Assembly (NCBI GenBank): GCA_947425005.1
Contig: CANDYP010000002.1
Coordinates: 1 to 45,861, forward strand
Length of the DNA: 45,861 nucleotides
Reading direction: 5' to 3'
Source: Rickettsiales bacterium
GTDB taxonomy: Bacteria; Pseudomonadota; Alphaproteobacteria; Rickettsiales; UBA1997
Shown here: positions 37,432 to 45,861 of the stretch, in pieces
Position numbering within the stretch: the stretch's first letter is position 1
Layout of the letters: every line of letters begins with the position of its first letter
Position numbers and translations under genes: made by a program
The notes under the pieces: model-generated
What the model was told of the DNA's origin: nothing
Database searches by the model: none
Seen by the model: only the letters and a program-made list of their open reading frames with translations

Positions 37432-38751
37432 CTAATATTTCAAAAACCTCTCAACTGGCTTGTCGACAGTTTCGAAGCGATCTCTTTTAACTTGAAGTAT
37501 TGCTAAATTTCTTTGCACCAAACCGTTTGGTAAGAATCTGAACAGCCCGTCAACTCCTTCAAAACCATTTTTAGGCCACACGCTGTAAGCCGTGAAGTCG
37601 CCTACCTCAACAACCACATCTTTCTTTTTTTCGACCAAGTTAGAAATCACCGCGACGGAATCGTAAACAATCGAAGAAATTCTGGGCGGAAATTTGTTAA
37701 AAGTTTGGTAGTAAGACTTTTCGAAGATGCGGAATTTTTCGCTTTCTGGCGCAGCAAACCAAGCGCCAAAAAGGTTGGGATCGGTGAAGGTTGAAATGTC
37801 GTCCCACTGGCTGGTGCCAACGAATTGGAAATCTCTTTCGTCGTGGTTTTGTGCTTTGATTGCTTCGACAATTTTTGATAAAGTTTTTCCTGATTCAGGA
37901 ATGACGATCACCTTTGGATAGATGCGGTCAGAGTCTTTTAAGGACGTATCTTTTTTTACTTTATTGCCGCCGCCTTCAGCAAGGCGTGAGGGAACTTTGA
38001 ATGATTTGACAATGCGCTCGGCTAGCTTGTCGAAGTCTTTGTTGGTAGGTTCGTAAAATTCAGAGATGATGAAAGTGCCGTCTTTTTTCTTCACGATTGT
38101 TTTAAGAAGATCGGTGATTGTCAGGCCGTATTGATTATTTGGAGCAATGATTGAGAAGCTTGATTTGTCTTGGGAGACAGCGTAGCTCACAATTTTTTCA
38201 ATCTGATTTTCCGGCATTATTCCTGCTAAAAAAATAGCACTTTTGCCAGTGGTTTTACCGATTAATTTTGGATTGTTTGAAAGCGAAATTGCGACAATAT
38301 TATTTTCTTTTACATCTTTCTCGATTGCGTCTACTGAAGCGCTGAAGACTGGTCCGATTACGATTTTGATGTCCTGCTTTACGATTTCTTTGAAGGCTTT
38401 TGCGGCGTCGGCAGGGGTGTCTTTACTGTCGACTAAAACTAATTCGATGTTGTTGCTGGTGTCGTTGTCAAACAAAGACAAGGTGGCGGCGTTAAATAAG
38501 TTCCATCCCAATTCTTTGTTCTTGCCGGAAAATGGTAAAAACAAAGCCACTTTAACTTTTTGCTTATTGGCTTTGATGGTGACTAAATCACGCGATTCTA
38601 AAATATCGCGCGGAGTTCCTTTGCTGGTTAGCTCGGGCAGAGTTGCGGGCTGATTATTGATTCCATTTGGTCTGCCGCTGATTTCCGGTAAATGACAAGC
38701 GCAAAGAAAAAACGCCAAAGAAAGTACCGATTTTTTAAATGAATTTTGCAT
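37432..38751 (-). CDS. LpoA-like lipoprotein (penicillin-binding protein activator, type 1 periplasmic-binding fold)
   Basis: The 439-residue lipoprotein has a lipobox L16-C-A-C19. A type 1 periplasmic-binding fold follows, with VKVALFLPFSGKNKELGWNL, DSKDTPADAAKAFKEIVKQDIKIVIGPVFS and ISLSNNP. In gammaproteobacteria LpoA activates penicillin-binding protein 1A from the outer membrane. In many alphaproteobacteria a homolog lies beside rsmI and yraN, as here, with the promoters of this gene and rsmI divergent. The N-terminal TPR-like domain of E. coli LpoA is absent: only about 65 residues of linker precede the binding domain. Its role in cell-wall synthesis is by homology; it may be a substrate-binding protein instead. 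Confidence 0.82.
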   Translation of the reverse strand: MQNSFKKSVLSLAFFLCACHLPEISGRPNGINNQPATLPELTSKGTPRDILESRDLVTIKANKQKVKVALFLPFSGKNKELGWNLFNAATLSLFDNDTSNNIELVLVDSKDTPADAAKAFKEIVKQDIKIVIGPVFSASVDAIEKDVKENNIVAISLSNNPKLIGKTTGKSAIFLAGIMPENQIEKIVSYAVSQDKSSFSIIAPNNQYGLTITDLLKTIVKKKDGTFIISEFYEPTNKDFDKLAERIVKSFKVPSRLAEGGGNKVKKDTSLKDSDRIYPKVIVIPESGKTLSKIVEAIKAQNHDERDFQFVGTSQWDDISTFTDPNLFGAWFAAPESEKFRIFEKSYYQTFNKFPPRISSIVYDSVAVISNLVEKKKDVVVEVGDFTAYSVWPKNGFEGVDGLFRFLPNGLVQRNLAILQVKRDRFETVDKPVERFLKY

Positions 38752-38822
38752 GAATTGACATCAATGAATTGTTGGTCGTGCGACAGGAACTGCGAATAAA
38801 ACTAACTTAGAAACCAAAAAAT

Positions 38823-39713
38823 ATGCAAGATTTTTCCCCGACAGAAACGCAGGGCGCGCTTGAGATAAAATTACAAAATGCACTTTACGTCGTAGCAACT
38901 CCGATTGGTAATTTACGCGACATTACGCTGCGCGCTTTGGAAGTTTTGCGCAACGCTGACCACATTATTTGTGAGGATACGCGGGTTACGCGGAAGCTGC
39001 TCAACCACTACAAAATCACCGACAAAAAACTAATCATTTACAACGATCATTGTGGCGATCAGGCACGCGAAAAAATTCTTAATTTTCTGATTCAAGGCAG
39101 TGCGATTGCCTTGGTGAGTGACGCCGGCACGCCGTTAATTTCTGATCCTGGGCACAAGCTTGTCCAATTTTTACGCAAATACAATCAGGTGATCGTGCCG
39201 ATTCCAGGTGCGTCGTCAGTGACTTCGGCGCTTTGCGCTTCAGGTCTTGCTTGCGACAATTTTTTATTTTTAGGTTTTTTGCCAACGACAAAAATTCAGA
39301 AAATTAATTTACTGAAATCGCTGCCGAAAAATTTTACTGCGGTGTTTTTTGAATCGGCGAATCGTATTGAAGCGACGTTGGAAGCAATTGCGGAAACGCT
39401 TGGAAATAGAAAGGTGGCGCTGGCTCGCGAGCTTACTAAAATTCACGAAGAAGTTCTGGCGGATGAGGCAAAAAACCTTCGCGAATTCTTCGCAAAAAAT
39501 CCGCAAAAAGTACGCGGAGAATTCGTGGTAATGATTGAAAAAGCGTCGCGCGACGAGAAGAGCTTAAGCGCAGAGGAATTAGTGGAAGAGATCGAGAAGG
39601 CGCTTTCAGCAGGATTTAGCGTCAAAGAACTTTCTCAAAACATTGCCGAAATTTACGATTTAAACAAAAAAGAAATTTACAAAATCGCCCTGCAAGTCTC
39701 ACAAAGAAAATGA
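38823..39713 (+). CDS. rsmI: 16S rRNA (cytidine(1402)-2'-O)-methyltransferase RsmI
   Basis: Methylates the ribose of C1402 in 16S rRNA. The 296 residues begin with LYVVATPIGNLRDITLRAL (about 21-39), and the SAM-binding region ALVSDAGTPLISDPG (about 93-107) is clear; FFESANRIEATLEAI and the ELTKIHEEV block match RsmI. A C-terminal extension (about 235-296) is helical and charged. The ATG at 38823 is used. It is divergent from the LpoA-like gene, with 71 bases between. A family C repeat begins at its stop codon and separates it from yraN, an arrangement otherwise typical of alphaproteobacteria. Confidence 0.96.
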   Translation: MQDFSPTETQGALEIKLQNALYVVATPIGNLRDITLRALEVLRNADHIICEDTRVTRKLLNHYKITDKKLIIYNDHCGDQAREKILNFLIQGSAIALVSDAGTPLISDPGHKLVQFLRKYNQVIVPIPGASSVTSALCASGLACDNFLFLGFLPTTKIQKINLLKSLPKNFTAVFFESANRIEATLEAIAETLGNRKVALARELTKIHEEVLADEAKNLREFFAKNPQKVRGEFVVMIEKASRDEKSLSAEELVEEIEKALSAGFSVKELSQNIAEIYDLNKKEIYKIALQVSQRK

Positions 39714-39714
39714 T

Positions 39715-39800
39715 GCTAAAAAATAAAATATTTTTTTAGAGCCAATGGGCAAGCGGGTTTGAACGGAGCAAAACTGGACGCCGCGTCCAGTTTTCAAAAA
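39715..39800. repeat. Palindromic repeat family C, copy 2
   Basis: Same flanks as the copy at 24266: GCTAAAAAATAAAATA, TTTTTTTAGAGCCAA, GGGTTTGAACGGAGCA. The core 39770-39794 is AAAACTGGACG, CCG, CGTCCAGTTTT, a stem of 11 pairs with a different sequence from copy 1. It starts two bases after the rsmI TGA. Confidence 0.85.
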
Positions 39801-39834
39801 TTAGCAGAAAATTTAACTTCACCACAGTTTAAAA

Positions 39835-40185
39835 ATGACCAAGAAAAAAACTTACCAATTCGGAATTCTGGCGGAGAAAATAACGATTCTTTTTCTGTCG
39901 TTGAAGGGCTACCAAATTTTGGCCTGGCGTTACAAAACTTATTTTGGCGAGATCGACATTGTGGCTAAAAAAGGTCGGACGATCGTAATGGTTGAGGTGA
40001 AGGCGAGGAAGGCTAGGAGTGCGGTTGAAGAGGTTTTGAAATCGAAACAAATTGACCGCATTAAGCGTGCGGCGGAATCTTTTTTGTGCAAGAATCCACA
40101 ATTTCAAAATCATTCTTTGCGTTTTGATTTTGTTTTGGTCAGCAAGTTTCTTTTGCCAAAACATTACAAAAATTTTTGGCAATAA
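39835..40185 (+). CDS. yraN: YraN-family (UPF0102) endonuclease-like protein
   Basis: The 116 residues have the UPF0102 layout: an N-terminal helix with GILAEKITILFLSLKGYQIL, then the nuclease-fold core RYKTYFGEIDIVAKKGRTIVMVEVKARKA. GEID and EVKAR match the D...ExK metal motif of the restriction-like nuclease fold. KQIDRIKRAAESFL and LRFDFVLV follow. Its cellular role is unknown. It follows rsmI as in many proteobacteria, here with an inserted repeat of about 86 bases between. It is the last gene before a 125-base spacer upstream of infC. Confidence 0.93.
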   Translation: MTKKKTYQFGILAEKITILFLSLKGYQILAWRYKTYFGEIDIVAKKGRTIVMVEVKARKARSAVEEVLKSKQIDRIKRAAESFLCKNPQFQNHSLRFDFVLVSKFLLPKHYKNFWQ

Positions 40186-40310
40186 TTGAGCAATGAGAAG
40201 GCCAAAATTTTCAACAGTAATGGGGTTGAAATTTAGAAAGCGGATCTTTAATTTGCCGCGGCTTGCAACTTCTTTTGCAAGAAAATCATTTTAACAACTA
40301 ATGTAACTTC

Positions 40311-40850
40311 GTGAAACCATTCAGAAATCAGCAAGCCCCAAATTTCGACAAATTATTTCGCATCAACGAACAAATTAAAGCCAAAGAAGTTAGGCTGATT
40401 GATCACGAAGCCAAGATGGTCGGAGTTATTGCCACTGCTGAAGCTTTGAAGATGGCACAAGATGTTAGTTTAGATTTAGTTGAAGTGTCTCCGAATGTGG
40501 TTCCACCAGTTTGCAAGATCGCCAATTTTGGCAAGATGAAGTACGAGATGCAGAAGAAAGCAGCGGATGCGAAGAAGAAGCAGAAGGTTGTAGAAGTCAA
40601 AGAAGTCAAAATGACAATCAACATCGGTAAGGGTGATTTCGATACTAAGATCAGACACACCTTAGAATTCATTGAGAAAGGCAATAAAGTTAAGATTAGC
40701 ATCAGAATGAAAGGTCGAGAAATTACTCACCAAGATTTAGCTGAAAAAATGATGCAGGATATTTTTAGAGATACTGAAGAGTTTGCTAAGCCAGAAGTGC
40801 GTCACAGGCTAGAAGGCATGCAGATGGTTGTGATTCTTGTAAAAAAATAA
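40311..40850 (+). CDS. infC: Translation initiation factor IF-3
   Basis: Binds the 30S subunit and checks initiator tRNA selection and start codons. The 179 residues include the N-domain (FRINEQIKAKEVRLIDHEAKMVGVIATAEAL), the linker (KYEMQKKAADAKKKQK) and the C-domain (MTINIGKGDFDTKIRHTLEFIEKG, then KISIRMKGREITHQDLAEKMM). Length and sequence are typical. The ORF begins with GTG at 40311, directly before the N-terminal residues that look genuine; IF-3 often uses rare starts for autoregulation, so a nearby rare start is possible. No rpmI or rplT follows, unlike the usual operon. A hairpin with a short U-run lies 16 bases after the stop. Confidence 0.96.
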   Translation: MKPFRNQQAPNFDKLFRINEQIKAKEVRLIDHEAKMVGVIATAEALKMAQDVSLDLVEVSPNVVPPVCKIANFGKMKYEMQKKAADAKKKQKVVEVKEVKMTINIGKGDFDTKIRHTLEFIEKGNKVKISIRMKGREITHQDLAEKMMQDIFRDTEEFAKPEVRHRLEGMQMVVILVKK

Positions 40851-40865
40851 TGACTTACAAAATGT

Positions 40866-40910
40866 AGCCTTACTTCGAATTTTAATGATCCGGAGGTGAG
40901 GCTTATTTTG
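40866..40910 (+). terminator. Terminator-like hairpin after infC
   Basis: AGCCTTACTTC (40866-40876) and GGAGGTGAGGCT (40892-40903) pair over 11 positions if G-U pairs are allowed, followed by TATTTTG. The loop is 15 bases. It lies in the 90-base spacer before the glutamate dehydrogenase gene. Confidence 0.6.
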
Positions 40911-40940
40911 TTCAGGACCTAACTAAATTTTCTTAGATTT

Positions 40941-43900
40941 ATGGAAAAAATGGAAAATCTGATTGAGCAGCTAATTAATTTTTCTCATCAAAAAAAATAC
41001 GAAAAAACTTTTTCTCGTGAAAAATTTTTGGATTTCGCCAAGTTGTTTTATTTACAAAACCAAGGACGTGATTTTGTAAATTATCCCGTGGAAGAGCTTC
41101 ACAACGCCACTCTTCTAAGTTTCAGTTTTGCGGCAGAAAAGCTCAAAATTTTTAAAGTTAGAATTTACAATCCGACGGTGGATGTAGATGGTTTCAATTC
41201 CACCAATACTTTTTTAGAAGTAATTAGCGACGACATGCCATTCTTGGTAGATTCAATCGTTGGCTATCTAGATCGCATCGGCATCAGAATTAAAAATATT
41301 ATTCATCCGATTTACCCAATAGTTCGCACTAAAAATGGCGAGTTGGAGTCAATAGAAGCGACAGAAAATTCTAAACAAGAGTCAGTAATTCAGCTGCATT
41401 TGGATAAAATTACTTCCGAGTCAGACATCCAAATGCTGCAAGAAAGCATTTCTAAAATTATTGAGACTTTGGTGCTGGTAGTTGGCGATTGGAAGAAGAT
41501 GACCGAAGTAGCAAAAAAATCACAAAAACAAATCGATAACGCCAAAAAACTTATCAAAGACCTTAAAGAAATTGACGAGAGCAAAGATTTTATCTCGTGG
41601 ATTCTCGACGGAAATTTTATCTTTTTAGGCGCTAAAGAATTCGATATTAAGGAATTTGAAAAAGGTGAGCATCATCTTGTGGAAGTTGAAAACTCGGGGC
41701 TTGGAGTTTTTCAGTCACCTTACGCCGATGTCACTCCGGAGGTTTTAAATTCATCTTTTGAAGAGGTTGGCGATTCTCTTAAAAATCCTTACGTAATTGA
41801 AATTTTAAAATCTCGCTACAGATCCCGCATCCACAGAATTTCTAACGCCGAAAGAATCAGAGTTCAGAAAGTTTCTGAAGACGGCAAGGTCATCGGCGAA
41901 TACAGGTTTGTCGGATTATTCACGTCTTCAGCTTACAGCCACAGCCCCACTTCCATTCCTCTAATCAAAAATAAAATCGCCAAAGTTGTCGCCGATTCAA
42001 ATTTCACAAAAGGCAGCCACAACCACAAAGAGTTAATTTCAATTCTTGAGTCTTATCCGCGCGACGAATTATTTCAAACCAACGCCGCAGATTTATTGCG
42101 CATCGCCACCGGCATCGTGGCCATTTGCGGCAGATCGCAAGTTAGATTTTTCCCGCGCAAAGATAAATACAGTCGCTTCGTCAGCTGTTTAATTTTTACA
42201 CCAAGAGACCGCAGCAATTCTGACTTGAGAGAAAAAATAAAAGATTACCTCGCCGAAATTTATAACGGCGAAATTGCCGACTCTTTCGTAGAAATCACCG
42301 AATCAAAACTGATTAGATTTCACGTAATCGTGCGCACCAATAATGGCATTCCGGCCATTGACAGCGCTAAAGTTGAGCGTGAAATCACCAACATGACTAA
42401 GGTCTGGAGCGATGATCTTAGAGAAGCGATCGCAGCAAAATTTGAAAATGAAAAACAGATCGCTTTATTCGCAAAATATCGCGACGCCTTCTCTGTCAGT
42501 TACGTTAACAGATTTGATCCAAAACGTGCAGCAATCGACATTGCAAGGGTTGAAGACTGCTTAAACAAAAATTCAATTTTATTTAATCTTTACAAATCTT
42601 CGGAAGCTTTGGCGGATGAAGTCACCGAATTAAAAATCTACAATCCTCAGAAAAAGCTGATTCTTTCTGAAATCATGCCAGTTCTTGAAAGCTTTGGTTT
42701 CAACGTAATCCAAGAACACACTTACGTAGTCAGTCCAGAAATAGACGACAGAAAAAACTCGCAGACCAAAGTTTGGATCCACTATTTCCACCTCAATCTC
42801 AGTAAAGGCGGCGATAAATTTGCCGAAAAAACCAAGCATAATTTTGAAAAAGCTGTTGCCCTAATTTGGCAAAAAATTACTGACGTAAGTCTGCTTAACA
42901 GATTGGTAGTCGCTTCTGATCTAGACTGGAAGCAGATCTACATGCTGCGCGCCTACACAAAATACATTTACCAAGCCGGCTTCAAATACAGTCAAAGTTA
43001 CATCTCGGATGCTTTGGTAAGAAATCGCGATCTCACTAAATTGTTGGTAGAGCTTTTCGAAACTAAATTTAATCCGCATCTCAAGCTCAGCATGTCAGAA
43101 AGATGCAAAAAAGCTGACGAGATTTCTGCCAACATCACCAAGAGCTTGATCAAAGTTAAAGACATTCTTGATGACGCCGTAATTAAAAGATTCTTCAACG
43201 TCATCAAAGCGACTTTGCGCACTAACTACTACCAGCCATCCAAAGAAGGTGGCTTCAAGGGTTACGTCTCATTTAAGTTTGATTGTAAGCAAGTTCTGGA
43301 CCTGCCATTGCCACTACCTCACGCTGAAATTTTTGTTTATTCAGCAGTCATGGAAGGTATTCATTTGCGCGGTGGACGCGTTGCTCGCGGCGGATTACGT
43401 TGGTCAGATCGTCACGAAGATTTCCGTACTGAAGTTTTGGGCTTGATGAAAGCGCAAATGACTAAAAATGCCGTGATCGTTCCGGTCGGCTCAAAAGGCG
43501 GCTTCGTAGTAAAAAAACCAACGGCAAATTTAAGTCGTGACGAAATTTTGCAAGAAGGCATCTCTTGCTACCAAACTTTTTTACGCGGTCTTTTGGACAT
43601 CACGGACAACGTAATTGATGGCAAAATTGATCATCCACAAAACTGCATCATGCACGATGATTCTGATCCTTACCTAGTGGTTGCAGCCGATAAAGGCACA
43701 GCAACTTTCTCCGACATCGCTAACGGAATTTCTGCCGAATATAATTTTTGGCTGGGCGACGCTTTTGCTTCTGGTGGATCAGTTGGTTACGATCACAAAA
43801 AAATGGGCATTACCGCTAAAGGCGCGTGGATCTCGGTTAAAAGACACTTTGCTGAGATGGGCATCGACACTCAAACCCAAGATTTTACCTGTGTCGGTAT

Positions 43901-45782
43901 TGGCGATTTAGCCGGCGACGTGTTTGGTAATGGCATGTTGCTATCGCCGCACATCAAGATGGTAGCGGCTTTCAACCACATGCATATTTTCTTCGATCCA
44001 AATCCAAACCCAACAGAATCTTTCGCCGAAAGAGTGCGCATGTTTAATCTACCTCGTTCAACCTGGATGGATTACAACCAATCTTTGATTTCTAAAGGTG
44101 GTGGAATTTTCGAAAGAGCTGCCAAATCAATTAAAATTTCCTCGGAAGTAAAAGCGGTTTTGGCAATTGAAGAAGACGAGCTTGAGCCTAACGAATTGAT
44201 CAAAGCAATTCTGCAAGCTCCTGTTGATTTATTGTGGAATGGCGGCATCGGAACTTACGTAAAAGCCGCCGATGAATCTCACCAAGATGTAGGAGATCGC
44301 GCTAACGACATGCTTCGAATCAATGGTTCTGATCTCAGATGTAAAGTAATAGGCGAGGGTGGAAATCTCGGCTTCACCCAAAAAGGCCGTATTGAATACG
44401 CTTTAAAAGGTGGTCGCGTTAATACTGACGCAATGGATAACTCAGCTGGCGTAGATTGCTCGGATCATGAAGTGAATATTAAAATCGCTTTGATTCAGGC
44501 CATGCGCAGCAAAAAAATTACACTCGAAGAAAGAAATAAAGTTTTAGAAACGATGACGGACGACGTTTCTAATCTAGTTCTTGCTGACAACAGACTGCAA
44601 ACTCAAGCAATCTCCATCGCTTCTTCGCAAGGCGTATCAAACCTCGGTGACCAGGCGCAATTTTTAGACAGATTAGAAAAGACCGGATTGTTAAATCGCA
44701 AAATCGAGTTTTTACCTTCCAAAAAAGAAATCGATAAAAGACAAACTGATCGCGTGGGCATGACCAGGCCAGAGCTTTGCGTGATGTTGGCCTATTCCAA
44801 AATGGACATCTACAACGCGCTTTTAACCTCTGACTTGATCAAGGATAAATATTTCGAAAGTGAGCTACTTTCTTACTTCCCGAAATTATTGCAGAAAAAA
44901 TTCTCCGACGAAATCATTGGCCATCAACTAAGAAACGAGATCATCGCCACTCAAATTACCAACTTCGTAGTTAACAGAGCTGGAATAACTTTTGTTAATC
45001 AGCTTTGTCAAGATAGCGGCTTTGCAATTGGTGATGTGGTGAAGAGCTTCATCATCGCTTGTGACTCGTTCAGATTGCGCGAAATTTGGGAAGAGATTGA
45101 AAAATTAGACGGAAAAATTGCGCCGCACATTCAAGCGCAAATGTTTTTGAGTGCCAGCAAGTTACTGGAAAGATCAGTGCTGTGGTTGCTACGCAATCAA
45201 GCGAAAGGCAGCATTTCACCAATTATCACGCGCTTTAGAAAAATTGCCGATGAGTTGTCCTCTTTGTTGTCAGAAGTTTTAGCTCAAGCATCTCGCGAAT
45301 CTTTCGAACGTAAAATTGAAAGATATTGCCTGAATAATGTTGATCGCAAACTAGCAAATAAGATCGCCTCTCTTGATCCACTAGCATCAGTTTTTGATAT
45401 TGCAGAAATCTCTGCGGCATCAAGTTTTGATCTCAAAGTTATTGCTAAAATTTACTTTGCTGTCGGCACAAGATTTTCGTTGAAATGGTTACGCACCAAG
45501 GTTGCAAGCGCCAGTCACGATAATTATTGGCAAAAGCTTTCCGGTAAAACTATTCTTGAAGATCTTTACAGTTACCAAATGAGAATCGCGAAATGCGTTG
45601 TTGATTCCAGTTGTAACGACAAGAACCTTTGTGAAGTAGATTCCCTGAGTAGCTGGATTACCAAAGCCAGTTTCTTGGTGGAAAGATTCGACAATTTTAT
45701 TGCCGAATTAAAAACTCAGCCAAATCCCGATATGTCGGTTTTTGTTGTTGCTCTAAATCGTTTGAAACCTTTGGTGAAGTAG
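40941..45782 (+). CDS. gdhB: NAD-specific glutamate dehydrogenase, large L-GDH180 type
   Basis: Oxidises glutamate to 2-oxoglutarate with NAD, feeding amino acids into the TCA cycle; the enzyme is common in alphaproteobacteria and Rickettsia. The 1613 residues match the L-GDH180 class (about 1600). The N-terminal half is the long regulatory region (FLVDSIVGYLDRIGIRI and later ACT-like repeats). The catalytic core lies at about 810-1150: RGGLRWSDRHEDFRTEVLGL, PVGSKGGFVVKK with the substrate lysines, then GIGDLAGDVFGNGMLLSPHIKMVAAFNH and the NAD-binding GEGGNLGFTQKGRIEYAL. The C-terminal region is helical and full-length. The ATG at 40941 is followed by MEKMENLIEQL. No gene shares its transcript in the window. 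Confidence 0.97.
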   Translation: MEKMENLIEQLINFSHQKKYEKTFSREKFLDFAKLFYLQNQGRDFVNYPVEELHNATLLSFSFAAEKLKIFKVRIYNPTVDVDGFNSTNTFLEVISDDMPFLVDSIVGYLDRIGIRIKNIIHPIYPIVRTKNGELESIEATENSKQESVIQLHLDKITSESDIQMLQESISKIIETLVLVVGDWKKMTEVAKKSQKQIDNAKKLIKDLKEIDESKDFISWILDGNFIFLGAKEFDIKEFEKGEHHLVEVENSGLGVFQSPYADVTPEVLNSSFEEVGDSLKNPYVIEILKSRYRSRIHRISNAERIRVQKVSEDGKVIGEYRFVGLFTSSAYSHSPTSIPLIKNKIAKVVADSNFTKGSHNHKELISILESYPRDELFQTNAADLLRIATGIVAICGRSQVRFFPRKDKYSRFVSCLIFTPRDRSNSDLREKIKDYLAEIYNGEIADSFVEITESKLIRFHVIVRTNNGIPAIDSAKVEREITNMTKVWSDDLREAIAAKFENEKQIALFAKYRDAFSVSYVNRFDPKRAAIDIARVEDCLNKNSILFNLYKSSEALADEVTELKIYNPQKKLILSEIMPVLESFGFNVIQEHTYVVSPEIDDRKNSQTKVWIHYFHLNLSKGGDKFAEKTKHNFEKAVALIWQKITDVSLLNRLVVASDLDWKQIYMLRAYTKYIYQAGFKYSQSYISDALVRNRDLTKLLVELFETKFNPHLKLSMSERCKKADEISANITKSLIKVKDILDDAVIKRFFNVIKATLRTNYYQPSKEGGFKGYVSFKFDCKQVLDLPLPLPHAEIFVYSAVMEGIHLRGGRVARGGLRWSDRHEDFRTEVLGLMKAQMTKNAVIVPVGSKGGFVVKKPTANLSRDEILQEGISCYQTFLRGLLDITDNVIDGKIDHPQNCIMHDDSDPYLVVAADKGTATFSDIANGISAEYNFWLGDAFASGGSVGYDHKKMGITAKGAWISVKRHFAEMGIDTQTQDFTCVGIGDLAGDVFGNGMLLSPHIKMVAAFNHMHIFFDPNPNPTESFAERVRMFNLPRSTWMDYNQSLISKGGGIFERAAKSIKISSEVKAVLAIEEDELEPNELIKAILQAPVDLLWNGGIGTYVKAADESHQDVGDRANDMLRINGSDLRCKVIGEGGNLGFTQKGRIEYALKGGRVNTDAMDNSAGVDCSDHEVNIKIALIQAMRSKKITLEERNKVLETMTDDVSNLVLADNRLQTQAISIASSQGVSNLGDQAQFLDRLEKTGLLNRKIEFLPSKKEIDKRQTDRVGMTRPELCVMLAYSKMDIYNALLTSDLIKDKYFESELLSYFPKLLQKKFSDEIIGHQLRNEIIATQITNFVVNRAGITFVNQLCQDSGFAIGDVVKSFIIACDSFRLREIWEEIEKLDGKIAPHIQAQMFLSASKLLERSVLWLLRNQAKGSISPIITRFRKIADELSSLLSEVLAQASRESFERKIERYCLNNVDRKLANKIASLDPLASVFDIAEISAASSFDLKVIAKIYFAVGTRFSLKWLRTKVASASHDNYWQKLSGKTILEDLYSYQMRIAKCVVDSSCNDKNLCEVDSLSSWITKASFLVERFDNFIAELKTQPNPDMSVFVVALNRLKPLVK

Positions 45783-45793
45783 TAAGAGTCTTG

Positions 45794-45861
45794 GACGAGA
45801 AACCCCCCTACCCCCCTTGTCAGGGGGGCTTTGACCGAGTTCGGTTTAAAGCCCCCCTGAC
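45794..45861. repeat. Palindromic repeat family A, cut by window end
   Basis: Starts 12 bases after the glutamate dehydrogenase stop with GACGAGAAACCCCCCTACCC and CCTTGTCAGGGGGGC. The centre is GACCGAGTTCGGTTTAAA, and the right arm begins GCCCCCCTGAC before the sequence ends. Confidence 0.92.

Noticed and set aside
1..45861. CRISPR array
   Set aside because: The repeats are long palindromes scattered between genes, not short repeats with regular spacers, and no cas gene is present.
1..45861. Insertion sequence or prophage
   Set aside because: No transposase, integrase or structural phage gene was found; the only selfish elements supported are the intein, the palindromic repeats and the toxin-antitoxin pair.

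Overview
The window looks like a piece of an alphaproteobacterial chromosome, most likely from the Rickettsiales or a close relative. The basis is gene content and synteny rather than a phylogeny. It carries an eukaryote-like IleS with the KLSKR form of the KMSKS loop, a 1613-residue NAD-glutamate dehydrogenase of the L-GDH180 type, pyruvate phosphate dikinase, a malic enzyme fused to a phosphotransacetylase-like domain, an NDUFAF5-like methyltransferase divergent from comF, a DUF1674/SDHAF4-type protein, an lpoA-like/rsmI/yraN neighbourhood, and palindromic repeats inside coding genes as described for Rickettsia. Homoserine dehydrogenase, bacterioferritin, copper-resistance genes and a prepilin-like protein suggest it is less reduced than a typical Rickettsia. 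The DNA is moderately AT-rich by eye.

Layout. 1-4700: tolQ, then a leftward maeB / unknown / SDHAF4-like operon, divergent from an AmpD/AmiD-type amidase. 4740-8880: a leftward comF operon that continues into an 857-residue prepilin-like protein with duplicated Cys-rich modules, divergent from the methyltransferase. 9014-14157: miaB, cspA, an SRPBCC protein, a YceI protein, exported MsrA, a LexA-like repressor and a small WYL-like protein. 14238-17059: initiator tRNA-Met and ileS, which is short at its C-terminus and interrupted by two insertions. 17179-24171: bfr, hom, glyS, ppdK. 24172-27971: a repeat-dense spacer, a Fic protein, a small membrane-anchored protein and an ABC-F ATPase. 28144-33069: copper genes copA and copB, an M16 protease and an outer-membrane protein with a CACGCG start. 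33213-37423: dnaB with an intein, a RelE/YafQ-type toxin-antitoxin pair and tsaD. 37432-45782: LpoA-like lipoprotein, rsmI, yraN, infC and the large glutamate dehydrogenase.

The genes form several functional groups. maeB, ppdK and the glutamate dehydrogenase connect amino acids, the TCA cycle and pyruvate/PEP. SDHAF4-like and NDUFAF5-like proteins are respiratory complex assembly factors. copA, copB and perhaps the CACGCG protein handle metal at the envelope. MsrA, Bfr, the LexA-like protein and perhaps YceI are stress functions.

The strongest unusual signals are four. (1) A 349-residue intein splits the DnaB Walker A loop; it lacks a Cys/Ser first residue and carries the Trp/Cys/Thr triad of class 3 inteins. 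(2) Several palindromic repeat families occur; in two of them conserved flanks surround a hairpin whose stem differs between copies yet stays fully complementary. (3) Palindromic repeats sit in frame inside ileS and inside the signal peptide of copB. (4) The prepilin-like protein carries a duplicated Cys-rich module. Both window ends lie inside copies of the same palindrome, which may explain where the sequence was cut.
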